Below, piece by piece: positions 26,089 to 35,394 of a stretch of DNA of 64,000 nt; positions within the stretch are counted from its first letter, which is position 1; every line of letters starts with the position of its first letter. Location of the stretch: positions 124,001 through 188,000 of the forward strand of contig FOUN01000005.1 in the NCBI GenBank assembly GCA_900114885.1. Direction: 5' to 3'. The DNA is from Psychrobacillus psychrodurans. Lineage in GTDB: Bacteria; Bacillota; Bacilli; Bacillales_A; Planococcaceae. The notes beneath the pieces were generated by a model. It did not search any database. It was not told the origin of the DNA and worked only from the letters and a program-made list of their open reading frames with translations. Made by a program: the position numbers and the translations under genes.

Positions 26089-26619
26089 ATGGTAGGTATA
26101 AAAGGAAACCGAAGAACCCTATATAGTAAAAAAGTAATTATAGATGCTTTTTTACTGTTACTTCAGGAAAAAAACTTAAATAAAATTACAGTAACTGAGA
26201 TTTGTAAAGAAGCTGATATTAATCGCGGAACTTTTTATTCTTATTACAATGATCCGTTTGACTTAATGAGAAGTATTGAAGATGAAATGATAGAGAATAT
26301 GATGAGTAAAATAAATAATTCAGGAGACGACTCCCTTTATGGAGTTTTGAATTTAATAATTGAAAACAAAGAGTTCTGCAAAATCATTTTAAATGAAAAA
26401 AGTAGCTCTCGGGTATTTAATACAATTTTGAACTTTACTTATGAAAATTCAATCGCAGAAAAGAAAAAGTTACCAAATGCTAATGATACATATTTAGAAT
26501 ATTATTTCTCATTTTCAACAGGAGGAACCATCGAAGTAATACGAAAATGGTTAAATGATGATATGAAAATTCCCGTTGAAGAAGTTGTACAAATATTAGA
26601 AAGTATGTACGTTTCGTAA
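26089..26619 (+). CDS. TetR/AcrR family transcriptional regulator
   Basis: 176 residues. N-terminal HTH ITVTEICKEADINRGTFYSYYNDPFDL (about 34-60) is typical of the YcdC/YsiA-like TetR branch with the FYSYYND element. The C-terminal half (YLEYYFSFSTGGTIEVIRKWLND) resembles the TetR_C_33-type ligand domain. AGGAGGAG lies 8 bases before the ATG. Divergent from the MMPL exporter, which it probably represses. The sulfatase gene starts 110 bases downstream on the same strand and could read from the same promoter. Confidence 0.92.
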   Translation: MVGIKGNRRTLYSKKVIIDAFLLLLQEKNLNKITVTEICKEADINRGTFYSYYNDPFDLMRSIEDEMIENMMSKINNSGDDSLYGVLNLIIENKEFCKIILNEKSSSRVFNTILNFTYENSIAEKKKLPNANDTYLEYYFSFSTGGTIEVIRKWLNDDMKIPVEEVVQILESMYVS

Positions 26620-26729
26620 CTATTTCCTTTATTAATAATTGGACATCTCTCTAGACTAAATATCCATTACACCTCCTTCATTTTTCATAAGCTAAATAGA
26701 TAGACAAAATAAATGGAGGAGTTTTTAAA

Positions 26730-28538
26730 TTGAACAAATCAAATAAAGTCTTTTCAAGTTCTCATCAACATAAAAAGCGACCAAATATTCTTTTTATGAT
26801 TGTAGATGAAGAGAGATTTCCGACTGTTTACGAAACAGAGGCTATAAAAGAATGGCGAATGAAAAATTTAAAAACACAAGAGCTTTTGAGAAATAATGGG
26901 ATGACATTTTTAAAACATTATATTGGAAGTACTGCTTGTTCACCAAGCAGGGCAACTCTTTTTACTGGACAATATCCATCACTGCACGGTGTGACACAAA
27001 CAACTGGTGTTGCTAAAGGCGCATTCGATCCTGATGTATTTTGGTTAGATCATAATACGGTTCCTACTTTAGGAGAATACTTTCGTACTGCAGGGTATCA
27101 AACCTATTGGAAAGGCAAATGGCATCTTTCCGATGAGGATATTCTAATCCCTGGTACACATAATGCCCTACCTAGCTACAACACTAAAACTGGTGTATCT
27201 AATCGTGCACAAGAACAGCTTTATGAACACGCCAATCGATTGAACAATTATGGTTTCGATGGTTGGATTGGTCCTGAACCTCATGGGTCAAATCCTCGAA
27301 ACTCGGGATCTTCTGCTGGCGTCGGGATAAGTGGTCGGGATGAGGTTTATGCAGCCGAGGTCGTCGATTTAATTCATTCGCTTGAGAAAAATGCACATTC
27401 AGATGACAATCAGCCCTGGCTCATTGTGTCCTCCTTTGTAAATCCACATGATATTACTCTCCTTGGACTTTTCACTCGATTTAATCCCTCATTTAATTTT
27501 GAAATTGATCCGACTCTCCCTTTTGTTCCACCTGCTCCTACAGCTAATGAAAACCTACTCACTAAACCATCTGCTCAGTTGAGTTATCGAGATGTATATC
27601 AACAAGCACTACAACCTACCTTCGATTCACTACTTTATCGACAGCTTTACTATTCTCTTCAAAAAAAGGTAGACGATGAGATGTATAAAGTATTTCAGGC
27701 TCTTCATTCTTCTGTTTTTTATGAGGATACGATTATCGTTTTTACAGCAGATCATGGAAGCCTAACTGGAGCTCACGGTGGTTTATTTCAAAAATGGCAT
27801 AATGCTTATGAAGAATCCCTGCACGTCCCACTAATTATTCATAGCTCGAAGTTTTCTACTACAATGGAAACCGACATGATCACAAGCCATTTAGACATTA
27901 TCCCAACACTCCTAGGTCTCGCAAATATCGATGTTACCGATGCTCAAAATGAGCTCAAAAAAAGCCATACCGAAGTGCATCCATTGGTAGGACGAGATCT
28001 CTCCGAATTGCTAAATGGGAATAACAAATTCACTCGAGCAAACGAACCTATATATTTTATGACGGATGATGAAGTAACGAAAGGATTGAACCAATTTTCT
28101 GTAACTGGAAAACCATATGAATCAGTTATTCAACCGAATCATTTAGAAACGGTGATCTTGAAATTGCCTACTGGAAAAGAAAAAACAGAAGAGATATGGA
28201 AACTTACTCGTTATTTTGATAACCCTCAATTTTGGAGTAATCCTGGAATAGATGATAAAGAGATAAATCTGAAAGATTCCCAACCAGTTTCAGATACGAA
28301 GGAAGTTGCTATTTGTATAACAACAACTAAGCAATCCCCAGTCCAAGATCAGTATGAATTATATAATGTTACAAGGGACCCAATGGAAGAATGCAATCTT
28401 GCATTTCATTTAAATGAAACACCTGAGTCAAAGGTTATTCAGAAAATAATAGTAAATATTCTCCATGAACAATCCACTCAAAAAAGATTAACTCCAACGA
28501 GTGGAATTGTTCCAGGTATGCCAAGCTGTGATCACTAG
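26730..28538 (+). CDS. Sulfatase-family hydrolase
   Basis: 602 residues; start TTG with GGAGGAG 8 bases upstream. Alkaline-phosphatase/sulfatase fold: NILFMIVDEE metal site, then CSPSRATLFTG with Cys70, the Cys-type sulfatase signature CxPSR in which Cys is oxidised to formylglycine. Also YWKGKWHLSDED and FTADHGSLTGAHGG (metal-binding Asp-His). No signal peptide, so it acts in the cytoplasm. It could be an aryl or alkyl sulfatase or a phosphonate/phosphodiester hydrolase of the same fold. No formylglycine-generating enzyme gene is in the window. Confidence 0.9.
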   Translation: MNKSNKVFSSSHQHKKRPNILFMIVDEERFPTVYETEAIKEWRMKNLKTQELLRNNGMTFLKHYIGSTACSPSRATLFTGQYPSLHGVTQTTGVAKGAFDPDVFWLDHNTVPTLGEYFRTAGYQTYWKGKWHLSDEDILIPGTHNALPSYNTKTGVSNRAQEQLYEHANRLNNYGFDGWIGPEPHGSNPRNSGSSAGVGISGRDEVYAAEVVDLIHSLEKNAHSDDNQPWLIVSSFVNPHDITLLGLFTRFNPSFNFEIDPTLPFVPPAPTANENLLTKPSAQLSYRDVYQQALQPTFDSLLYRQLYYSLQKKVDDEMYKVFQALHSSVFYEDTIIVFTADHGSLTGAHGGLFQKWHNAYEESLHVPLIIHSSKFSTTMETDMITSHLDIIPTLLGLANIDVTDAQNELKKSHTEVHPLVGRDLSELLNGNNKFTRANEPIYFMTDDEVTKGLNQFSVTGKPYESVIQPNHLETVILKLPTGKEKTEEIWKLTRYFDNPQFWSNPGIDDKEINLKDSQPVSDTKEVAICITTTKQSPVQDQYELYNVTRDPMEECNLAFHLNETPESKVIQKIIVNILHEQSTQKRLTPTSGIVPGMPSCDH

Positions 28539-28602
28539 TTCGCTCTCGTATAATTTTAATCTTGTATTCCTTTTTTGCCTTTTGTAAAAAACTTTTTTAA
28601 AG

Positions 28603-28629
28603 TGTCACAAATCATTCTCCAGCTCCGTC
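28603..28629 (+). promoter_or_regulatory. ECF41-type promoter
   Basis: TGTCACA (28603-28609), a 16-base spacer and CGTC (28626-28629). These are the -35 and -10 elements described for ECF41 sigma factors. It lies 36 bases before the FAD oxidoreductase start, and the second gene of that unit is an ECF41 sigma factor, so the unit is probably autoregulated. Confidence 0.8.
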
Positions 28630-28664
28630 TTAAGTTATGAACTAACAGAGGAGGGATTCATCTT

Positions 28665-29942
28665 ATGGAAGGAACATGGGATGTTGTAATAGTTGGTGGT
28701 GGTTTGGCGGGTTATGTTGCAGCTAATTATTTGGCTAAAACAGGGTTGTCTATATTAATCATTGAAAAAGATAAAAAAGTTGGTGGTAGAGCTAGAACGG
28801 ATAAGATTAATCAGGAGTTTTTTAATCTGGGCCCACATGCACTTTACGCAAAAGGAAACGCTGTACCTATTCTTCAAGAACTCGGCATAGAACTATATGG
28901 TAAGTCACCAAAATTACAGGGATTATTAATAAATGACCAGGTGGAATATGCTTCTCCTTTTAACCCACTAGGAGTATTTACAACTGACTTTTTGAGCTGG
29001 AAAGAGCGTATGGAGTGGTTGAAGGTTTTATTGAAACTTAAAAGTACGGATATCGAAAAGCTTTCAGAGCAAACTTTTCAACTATGGATTCAACAATTAA
29101 CCAATTCGAAAAATATTCAAGCTCTACTCCTTATTCTCGGTAGGCTAGCAACCTACTGTCATGCCCCAGAGAAAGTAAGTGCAAGTGTTATAGTTGCCCA
29201 TCTACAGATGGTAATGAAGGGTGTACTTTATATAGACAAAGGATGGCAAACAATTATTGATCAGCTACACAACAAGGCGGTTTGCTCTGGAGTACAAATA
29301 CAAACAGGCATAATAGTTAATGAAATTAAAAGAGTAGACAATATTTTTAGGTTGTCTCTTTCTACTAAAGAGGAGTTAACATGTAAGTATTTACTGAGTA
29401 CAACCAGTCCTCAAGAGCTTATGAAAATGTTAGGTGAAAATATCACGCAAATGCAAATGGATTTCTTTACTAAGCTATTACCTATAAAGGGGGCTGCTTT
29501 AGATGTCGCACTAAGACAGCTTCCTAAACCAAATCGATTTTTTGCTATGGAAATAACGGAGCCTTTTTACTATTCTGTTCATTCAAATGCAGCTATTCTT
29601 TCCGAAAACAAAAATACTATCGTGCTTCACGTTTTCAAATATCTTCACCCAAATGATAATATAGATGGAAAAGTACTTAAATACGAGCTAGAGCAATTTT
29701 TAGAAAAAATACAGCCTGGCTGGCAAGAAAACAAAATTTCAAGCCGTTTTATGCCTAATATTACGGTGAACCAACGCTTACCTCAAATAGGAGATGAAAA
29801 AAAGTTACAGCGATCTAAATTGGAGATTTCCGGATTATATTTAGCAGGGGACTGGGTCTCATCTCATTCCATTTTGGCTGAAGGAGCAGTAAGTAGCGCG
29901 AAACAAGCTGCGGAAGAAATAATAGAAAAAGAGCAGAGGTGA
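28665..29942 (+). CDS. FAD-dependent oxidoreductase (amine oxidase/phytoene desaturase fold)
   Basis: 425 residues. N-terminal dinucleotide site VVIVGGGLAGYVAANYLAKTG followed by IIEKDKKVGGRAR and GPHALYAKGN, and the C-terminal FAD motif GLYLAGDWVSSHSILAEGAV. This is the layout of flavin amine oxidases and carotenoid desaturases. The substrate is unknown. AGAGGAGGG precedes the ATG. It is followed after 4 bases by the ECF41 sigma gene, and ECF41 loci usually pair the sigma factor with an oxidoreductase or related enzyme. No signal peptide. Confidence 0.9.
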   Translation: MEGTWDVVIVGGGLAGYVAANYLAKTGLSILIIEKDKKVGGRARTDKINQEFFNLGPHALYAKGNAVPILQELGIELYGKSPKLQGLLINDQVEYASPFNPLGVFTTDFLSWKERMEWLKVLLKLKSTDIEKLSEQTFQLWIQQLTNSKNIQALLLILGRLATYCHAPEKVSASVIVAHLQMVMKGVLYIDKGWQTIIDQLHNKAVCSGVQIQTGIIVNEIKRVDNIFRLSLSTKEELTCKYLLSTTSPQELMKMLGENITQMQMDFFTKLLPIKGAALDVALRQLPKPNRFFAMEITEPFYYSVHSNAAILSENKNTIVLHVFKYLHPNDNIDGKVLKYELEQFLEKIQPGWQENKISSRFMPNITVNQRLPQIGDEKKLQRSKLEISGLYLAGDWVSSHSILAEGAVSSAKQAAEEIIEKEQR

Positions 29943-29946
29943 TATT

Positions 29947-30846
29947 GTGCAAATTACCAATGAACTTTACCAACAGTATAAACGTTTATTGTTTTCTATA
30001 GGTTATCGTATGCTAGGATCTGTAGTAGAAGCCGAAGATCTTCTACATGAAGTTTTTTTAAAAGCCTATCAAGTTGAAGAAGACAAAATTGAAAACGTAA
30101 AAGCCTATCTTTGTAAGATGATGACAAACCGTTGTATAGATAGCTTAAAGTCTTCACGGTACAAAAGGGAAAAATATGTGGGCCCATGGAACCCTGAACC
30201 CATATTGTTTGAGGAAGCACATGCTCTTGATCCATTTGATAATGTTCTACAAAAAGAAGGTTTAAGTATTGCTTACTTAAGGATGATGGAGCATTTGGCA
30301 CCAGATGAAAGAGCAGCTTTACTATTAAGAGAAGTCTTTGAATTCTCCTATTCAGAAATTGCAAATGTCTTAGAGAAGAAAGAGGATAACTGCCGAAAAA
30401 TATTAAGTCGAGCGAAGCAAAAAATCTCTGGTATAGAAAGTGAAAGTCTAAACTTTGAAAATAACAAATCTATTATTAACCGATTTATCCATGCTTTTGA
30501 ACAACAACATATGAATATATTACTAGAGCTTTTATCCGAAAATGTTACCCTCTATTCTGATGGTGGTGGAAAAGTAAAAGCAGCTATACGTCCTATTCAT
30601 TCTTTACCGAGTGTATTGGCGTTTTTATATGGTATTGCGAAGAAGACCTCTACAGATTATTATTTTGAGATAAAAAATGTCAATGGTCAGCCTGCAATGA
30701 TAAATTATATGAATAGTAATTTACACAGTGTCATCAGCTTTTACATTGAGAGTAACAAAATTAATGAATTTTATATTGTAATGAACCCAGATAAATTGAG
30801 ACTTCAATTAGTGGATGATTTCTTCTCTCCCATTACGGAAAATTGA
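29947..30846 (+). CDS. ECF41-group sigma factor with fused NTF2/SnoaL-like domain
   Basis: 299 residues; start GTG with GAGGTG upstream. Sigma region 2 (LFSIGYRMLGSVVEAEDLLHEVFLKAY) and region 4 (LAPDERAALLLREVFEFSYSEIANVL) are followed by a roughly 120-residue SnoaL-like extension. The three ECF41 motifs are present: WNPEP (81-85, a variant of WLPEP), DGGGKV (205-210) and NPDKL (280-284). In this group the C-terminal extension controls activity instead of an anti-sigma factor, and none is encoded here. It probably recognises the promoter at 28603-28629. Confidence 0.93.
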   Translation: MQITNELYQQYKRLLFSIGYRMLGSVVEAEDLLHEVFLKAYQVEEDKIENVKAYLCKMMTNRCIDSLKSSRYKREKYVGPWNPEPILFEEAHALDPFDNVLQKEGLSIAYLRMMEHLAPDERAALLLREVFEFSYSEIANVLEKKEDNCRKILSRAKQKISGIESESLNFENNKSIINRFIHAFEQQHMNILLELLSENVTLYSDGGGKVKAAIRPIHSLPSVLAFLYGIAKKTSTDYYFEIKNVNGQPAMINYMNSNLHSVISFYIESNKINEFYIVMNPDKLRLQLVDDFFSPITEN

Positions 30847-30873
30847 ACCCAGACGATATTTGTTATAAAACTC

Positions 30874-30910
30874 AAAAACAGCTGGCTTCGGAACCATACC
30901 AAAGCCAGCT
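30874..30910 (-). terminator. Terminator of the EAL-FapA unit
   Basis: Stem AGCTGGCTT (30880-30888) / AAGCCAGCT (30902-30910) followed on the minus strand by GTTTTTGAGTTTT, 15 bases after the EAL gene stop. It may also slow plus-strand transcription from the sigma gene. Confidence 0.75.
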
Positions 30911-30924
30911 AATCATCAATAGTT

Positions 30925-32919
30925 CTATAATCTATCAGAATATTGAATATCAAACTGTTGTAACCGATAGTTAAATTGTTCTTCGGTAAGTGGATCATCG
31001 TAAAAGGGACCTTGAACTAATGTACATTTATGAACATGCAAGAATTCTATCTGTTCTTTTGTTTTAATGCCATCAACAAGTATATCGATTTTCATATTAT
31101 TTGCTAAACCTATTATTGATTGGAGAATTGCTTCTGCCTTTTGGTTGTTTCCAATGCTATTAATAAAAAACTTGTCAATTTTAACTTTGGATAATGGAAG
31201 ATTAACTATATAAGCTAGGTTCGAATAACCAGTACCAAAATTATCGATAACTATGCGAATACCTGCTTCATGGATATCATGTAAATGATTTAAAATAACA
31301 GAGGAAGAATAAATCTGTGAATTTTCCGTAATCTCAATTGCAATCTTATCTCTTGAAATGGAATGCTTATTTACTTGGTACAATAAAAACGACACAAATG
31401 AAGGTTCGTTTAATAAAGTGGAGGAAATATTAAAAGAGACTTCCTCTGAAAAATTATATATTTTTCCCCATTTAGTATATATGAATAATGATGTATCAAT
31501 TATATATTCCGTTAACATCCTTATTTGACCGGTTTCTTCTGCTACAGGAATAAACTCTTTAGGATGTATAACACCTAATTCAGGATGATTCCATCTAGTT
31601 AGCACTTCAATTCCCCTAATCTTATTGTTTAGAATATCTACCTGAGGTAGAAAAACAGGGTATATTTCTTTGTTAATAACTGCTTGTTCTATACTTTTTT
31701 CGATAATAAGTCTTCTGTTTAATGACTTTGACATTTCACGATTATATCTAATCCATTGATCACCTTTAATTTTCTTTGCTTCATACATAGCAGTGTCAGC
31801 AGCAGTGATCAAAGAATCTACATTATTACCATCCTCTGGGAATATACTAACCCCTAGGCTTGCGGACATATTCATTGGTGGTAATGCTGTGTTCTTAAAT
31901 GGCTTCTCGATGACCGCTAAAATTTGATAAGCATCACTTTGCACTTGAAATTCATCGATATATTCCGTGTAAAGAATAAATTTATCTCCTCCAAATCGAG
32001 AAAGAAAGTATTTACTTGTTAGTTCATCTTTCAGCCGGTTTGTAACTTCTACTAAAAACTCATCTCCAATGTCATGTCCATACGCATCGTTAATAAGTTT
32101 AAAATTATTTAAATCCAAAAAGAATATTACAAAAGGAATACTGTCAGCTATTTTATTTTCTAGATTTTTATACAACAGCAAACGATTAGGAATTTCTGTT
32201 AAGTAATCATGATGTGCAGTATCCCATAGCATTCTTTCTCTTACTTTTTTATCGTTGATATTATTAAAGTATACGGATATACCTCCATTTTCCTTTGGAT
32301 AGGAATTGACCTCGAACCAAGCATCGAATGGTTCATAGTATGCTTCAAAGCAGGTCTGTTCTCTTTTTTTCATTGTTTTAGTATAGTTTTCATCAAATAC
32401 TGTATTAATTGCCTCTGGAAATCTTCCCCAAATATCCTGCCCTAATAACTCCTTTTTTGAAGCAAACAACAACTTTTCTGCTTCCTTATTTATATAGGTA
32501 AACTTCCAGTTCTTATCCAAAGAAATAAAAGCATCTGTCATACTCTCTAAAACATCATAAACTTCCATTTGCTCATTTTCATTTTCACTAACATCTCTAA
32601 GGATAATAGTTGCCCCTATTATAATTTTATCTTCAAGTAACGGGGTGACTAGCATCGAAAAAGATTTTATTTCTGTAGACAAGGAACTAGCATAGGAGGT
32701 ATGAAAGTATGTCATTTTTCCATTTAACACATCTGTAATTCCATTGTATGCAGCTAATTCATCCAACTCATTTAACAATTTCAAATAATCGTTGCCTGTT
32801 TGAAGAGCAAAAGGGTTGTTAACATTCTCTTCCCATAACCGATTTACCTGAATGATTTCTCCATCTATATTAATAACTGCTACCTGATCAATATGCGAGT
32901 TTGTTATTTCAATGTCCAT
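30925..32919 (-). CDS. PAS-GGDEF-EAL protein with degenerate active sites
   Basis: 664 residues, no membrane segment. A PAS-like N-terminal part (1-110), a second PAS (115-225), GGDEF (235-395) and EAL (405-655). The GGDEF loop reads FGGDKF (310-314), with Lys for the catalytic Glu. The EAL domain has EVL at 438-440 for EAL, IDNFGTGYS (558-566, second Asp replaced by Asn) and VDGIKTKEQ in place of AEGVETxxQ. Both catalytic centres look impaired, so a c-di-GMP or GTP sensor/effector is more likely than an enzyme. AGAGGAG before the ATG; 28 bases after fapA. Confidence 0.88.
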   Translation of the reverse strand: MDIEITNSHIDQVAVINIDGEIIQVNRLWEENVNNPFALQTGNDYLKLLNELDELAAYNGITDVLNGKMTYFHTSYASSLSTEIKSFSMLVTPLLEDKIIIGATIILRDVSENENEQMEVYDVLESMTDAFISLDKNWKFTYINKEAEKLLFASKKELLGQDIWGRFPEAINTVFDENYTKTMKKREQTCFEAYYEPFDAWFEVNSYPKENGGISVYFNNINDKKVRERMLWDTAHHDYLTEIPNRLLLYKNLENKIADSIPFVIFFLDLNNFKLINDAYGHDIGDEFLVEVTNRLKDELTSKYFLSRFGGDKFILYTEYIDEFQVQSDAYQILAVIEKPFKNTALPPMNMSASLGVSIFPEDGNNVDSLITAADTAMYEAKKIKGDQWIRYNREMSKSLNRRLIIEKSIEQAVINKEIYPVFLPQVDILNNKIRGIEVLTRWNHPELGVIHPKEFIPVAEETGQIRMLTEYIIDTSLFIYTKWGKIYNFSEEVSFNISSTLLNEPSFVSFLLYQVNKHSISRDKIAIEITENSQIYSSSVILNHLHDIHEAGIRIVIDNFGTGYSNLAYIVNLPLSKVKIDKFFINSIGNNQKAEAILQSIIGLANNMKIDILVDGIKTKEQIEFLHVHKCTLVQGPFYDDPLTEEQFNYRLQQFDIQYSDRL

Positions 32920-32947
32920 CTGGCATAGCTCCTCTCGTTACTGCTTT

Positions 32948-35071
32948 CTACCTATATAAGCTTAAATTCCCATTTATATCTAAAGAGGCTACTATATTTG
33001 GAGTTCCTACTTTAAAGGTATGAATTCTTCTTCCTACTTGAATAACGGTATCAGCGTGAGCATAGTTGATGTGTATCTTTCCATTAGAAGGAACTTGAAT
33101 AGTCGTTTTACCACCATTTTCAGAACCAACATCATCTAGAAATATCTCATTTCCAGCACTTAAATTTCCTCCGCGACAAACCCCTTTAACAATGATGTTA
33201 TAATCTGCTTGAATATTACAATGGTATACACCTTGTCCTATTATATGAACATTCCCACTTGAATATAGAGTAGAATTAATGGCGTAGGGCACTTCTATAG
33301 CTACTCTTGGTTCAGGCGCCAAATAGTATGTTTCATACATTTCCTGCATCCAGTTTATGAACTGTTCTAATGTCTGCAACTGAATATTTTGATCTTTGGA
33401 GACATTGATAAAATGCTTATTTAAAGTATTTGAAAGAGATTTCCAATCCTCATCTAAGCTATTTTCATTATTATTTATTATAGTAATTAACTTTTTAGTT
33501 AGCTCGCTAAAGTCCATATATTTTTTTTCTAATAACAATCTGATAAGGTACGACAGTTTAATCGTTTCTTCTTTCGGATTACTTTCACGTCTTACCATTA
33601 GGATTTGATTGATCGCAGCTAAAATATGGTTTGAATATGTTAATATCTCAGAAAGTATTGGGATAAGCGAGGCAATCACATGATTTATCTTCCCGGCAGA
33701 TAGTTCACATGAAAATACGTTTTGCTCTATTTTCATTGAGTAATTAGACTGGACGATTGATCTATTAACTGTACCGTTTATATAAATTCTACCTTCCGCA
33801 TCAACAGCCATAGAGTCTAATACATTACCCGTTATTCTCACATCACCAGGAAATCGAATATTACCACTTTCCAAACCTACATCGCCATTATGGACATACT
33901 CTTTTATAACATCCATTTTCACTAACTTTCCTCTGGATTCAATAAATGGTCTTCCAGTAGCGATTGCAACTATTTGATCATCCTTTTGTACTGCTCCTTT
34001 TCCCACTTTTATAATCACATCAGATACAGGTTTAGGAGGTACAGGTTTATCAAACAAATCCTTTCCAGGCTTCCCTAATATTGAAGGTATTTTCTTCGCA
34101 ATCACTTCTCCAACTTCAACTGACAAAATAGTTTGACCTTCTCTATAGTCCACTTTTTCTAATTTATCACTATTATCATCTTCGCCCTTATCCTCTAGCC
34201 AACCCTCAACTAGAATTTCAATATCCCCATTTAATCCTTCAACGGGATATGTACCTTTTGCAATTATAGCTTCGCCTTCTCCGTTATTTAATGCTTCATG
34301 AATTGCCGAATGAATTATTCCATTTTCTATTTTTAATGATTTTAGTTGGGTTAGAACATCTTCTATTGAAATATCAGTAAAATAAGTTATATTTTCTTGA
34401 GCTCTAATAAAAAGATGTTCTTGAGGTTCTGTCTCTTCTAAATTTCTTATGATATTCTTTCCAGGATTAATCGATAGCGTCGCCATCATATTATTATCCT
34501 TTACTTCAATCCAAAAACTCGATGGAATTACTTCACCTTCTAGTTCAACTATTATTTTGTCTTTGCTAGTAACCAATTGAGGTTTCGTTAGTTTTTGACC
34601 ATTCACTAACACCTTCAAATTTTTATCTGCTTCTATTATTGGAAGCCGTTGAGCACTTTCTTGAACTATTACTTTATTATTTTGAATCCATACACCAAAA
34701 AGACGTTTATCAGTATGCACTGAATTACCAAACTTCGGTTTTTGATCTAACTTGAAGTTTATTTGTTTTTCTCCGTCATCTTCTACTAGTTGGGAGTCTA
34801 AAAAATCTTCAATGAACTCCTCTAAATTTTCATCTACTCCCTCAAAAGATGGTATATCTTCCAAACTAGTTGTTTTCTTTGCTATGCTGTCAGATGAAAT
34901 TCTAGTAATCTTCACTTCAGCTGGAAGCTTTCTTAGTCCAAATAGACTTTTGGAAGGAGACTGTATTACTTCCACATTAATATCCTCGATTGAACACTTT
35001 AGTATATTTAAAGCAGTTTGAACTGCTTCCTCAATAGTTTCTGCTTTTATATTAATAGAGTTTTGCAACAT
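32948..35071 (-). CDS. fapA: FapA family protein (DUF342, Jag-N domain)
   Basis: 707 residues. The first about 55 residues (TIEEAVQTALNILKC...SLFGLRKLPAEVKI) resemble the Jag-N domain. A FapA/DUF342 body follows with right-handed beta-helix repeats (GLESGNIRFPGDVRITGNVLDSM, then GNVHIIGQGVYHCNIQADYNIIVKG) and a coiled helical insertion at 470-590. The family is linked to polar or cell-envelope assembly and appears near flagellar and c-di-GMP genes. Here it is cotranscribed with a PAS-GGDEF-EAL protein, supporting a c-di-GMP-linked envelope role. ATG with AAGGAGG. Confidence 0.88.
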   Translation of the reverse strand: MLQNSINIKAETIEEAVQTALNILKCSIEDINVEVIQSPSKSLFGLRKLPAEVKITRISSDSIAKKTTSLEDIPSFEGVDENLEEFIEDFLDSQLVEDDGEKQINFKLDQKPKFGNSVHTDKRLFGVWIQNNKVIVQESAQRLPIIEADKNLKVLVNGQKLTKPQLVTSKDKIIVELEGEVIPSSFWIEVKDNNMMATLSINPGKNIIRNLEETEPQEHLFIRAQENITYFTDISIEDVLTQLKSLKIENGIIHSAIHEALNNGEGEAIIAKGTYPVEGLNGDIEILVEGWLEDKGEDDNSDKLEKVDYREGQTILSVEVGEVIAKKIPSILGKPGKDLFDKPVPPKPVSDVIIKVGKGAVQKDDQIVAIATGRPFIESRGKLVKMDVIKEYVHNGDVGLESGNIRFPGDVRITGNVLDSMAVDAEGRIYINGTVNRSIVQSNYSMKIEQNVFSCELSAGKINHVIASLIPILSEILTYSNHILAAINQILMVRRESNPKEETIKLSYLIRLLLEKKYMDFSELTKKLITIINNNENSLDEDWKSLSNTLNKHFINVSKDQNIQLQTLEQFINWMQEMYETYYLAPEPRVAIEVPYAINSTLYSSGNVHIIGQGVYHCNIQADYNIIVKGVCRGGNLSAGNEIFLDDVGSENGGKTTIQVPSNGKIHINYAHADTVIQVGRRIHTFKVGTPNIVASLDINGNLSLYR

Positions 35072-35216
35072 TTTTTAACCTCCTTCCACTTTATATATAA
35101 ATACCTATTTTCGTTTTGTGATTTAAAGATATAATAACACTATCTCCAAACAAAATAACAGGTCTATATAATCATTTTATTTACTAATTTGAATTTTAAA
35201 AAAACAACTTAAAATT

Positions 35217-35262
35217 AAAAGCAGTTCAAATTTTACTATGGAGTAAAATTGAACTGCTTTAT
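35217..35262. terminator. Long hairpin upstream of fapA
   Basis: AAAGCAGTTCAAATTTTAC (from 35218) pairs with GTAAAATTGAACTGCTTT (35243-35260) around a short loop, with T-rich sequence on both sides. It stands between the decayed insertion sequence and fapA. It probably insulates fapA from transcription through the remnant. Confidence 0.55.
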
Positions 35263-35297
35263 TTTTATATATACTTCGTAGCCGTTGTTTTCGTTAC

Positions 35298-35392
35298 GGC
35301 AGACGCTTTCATGGGGGCACGGGTCGAGCCTGTAGTCTCTCCCACGCACTTGTCCCCTAGGAGTCGCCGCCCTTCACTCCAAACAACTAATA
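35298..35392. repeat. Bacillaceae-type intergenic repeat, copy 1
   Basis: GC-rich element (tcgagcctgtagtct core and a ctcccctaggagtcgccg-like second half) that resembles 57332-57420 in order and sequence. It directly precedes the IS1182 remnant. Such elements are dispersed non-coding repeats in Bacillaceae chromosomes. Confidence 0.6.
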
Positions 35393-35394
35393 TC

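Noticed and set aside
35311-35394. N-terminal part of the transposase frame
   Set aside because: Residues before MMWLAQGF derive from the GC-rich repeat and show no similarity to IS1182 transposases, so the frame start at 35311 is not a gene start.
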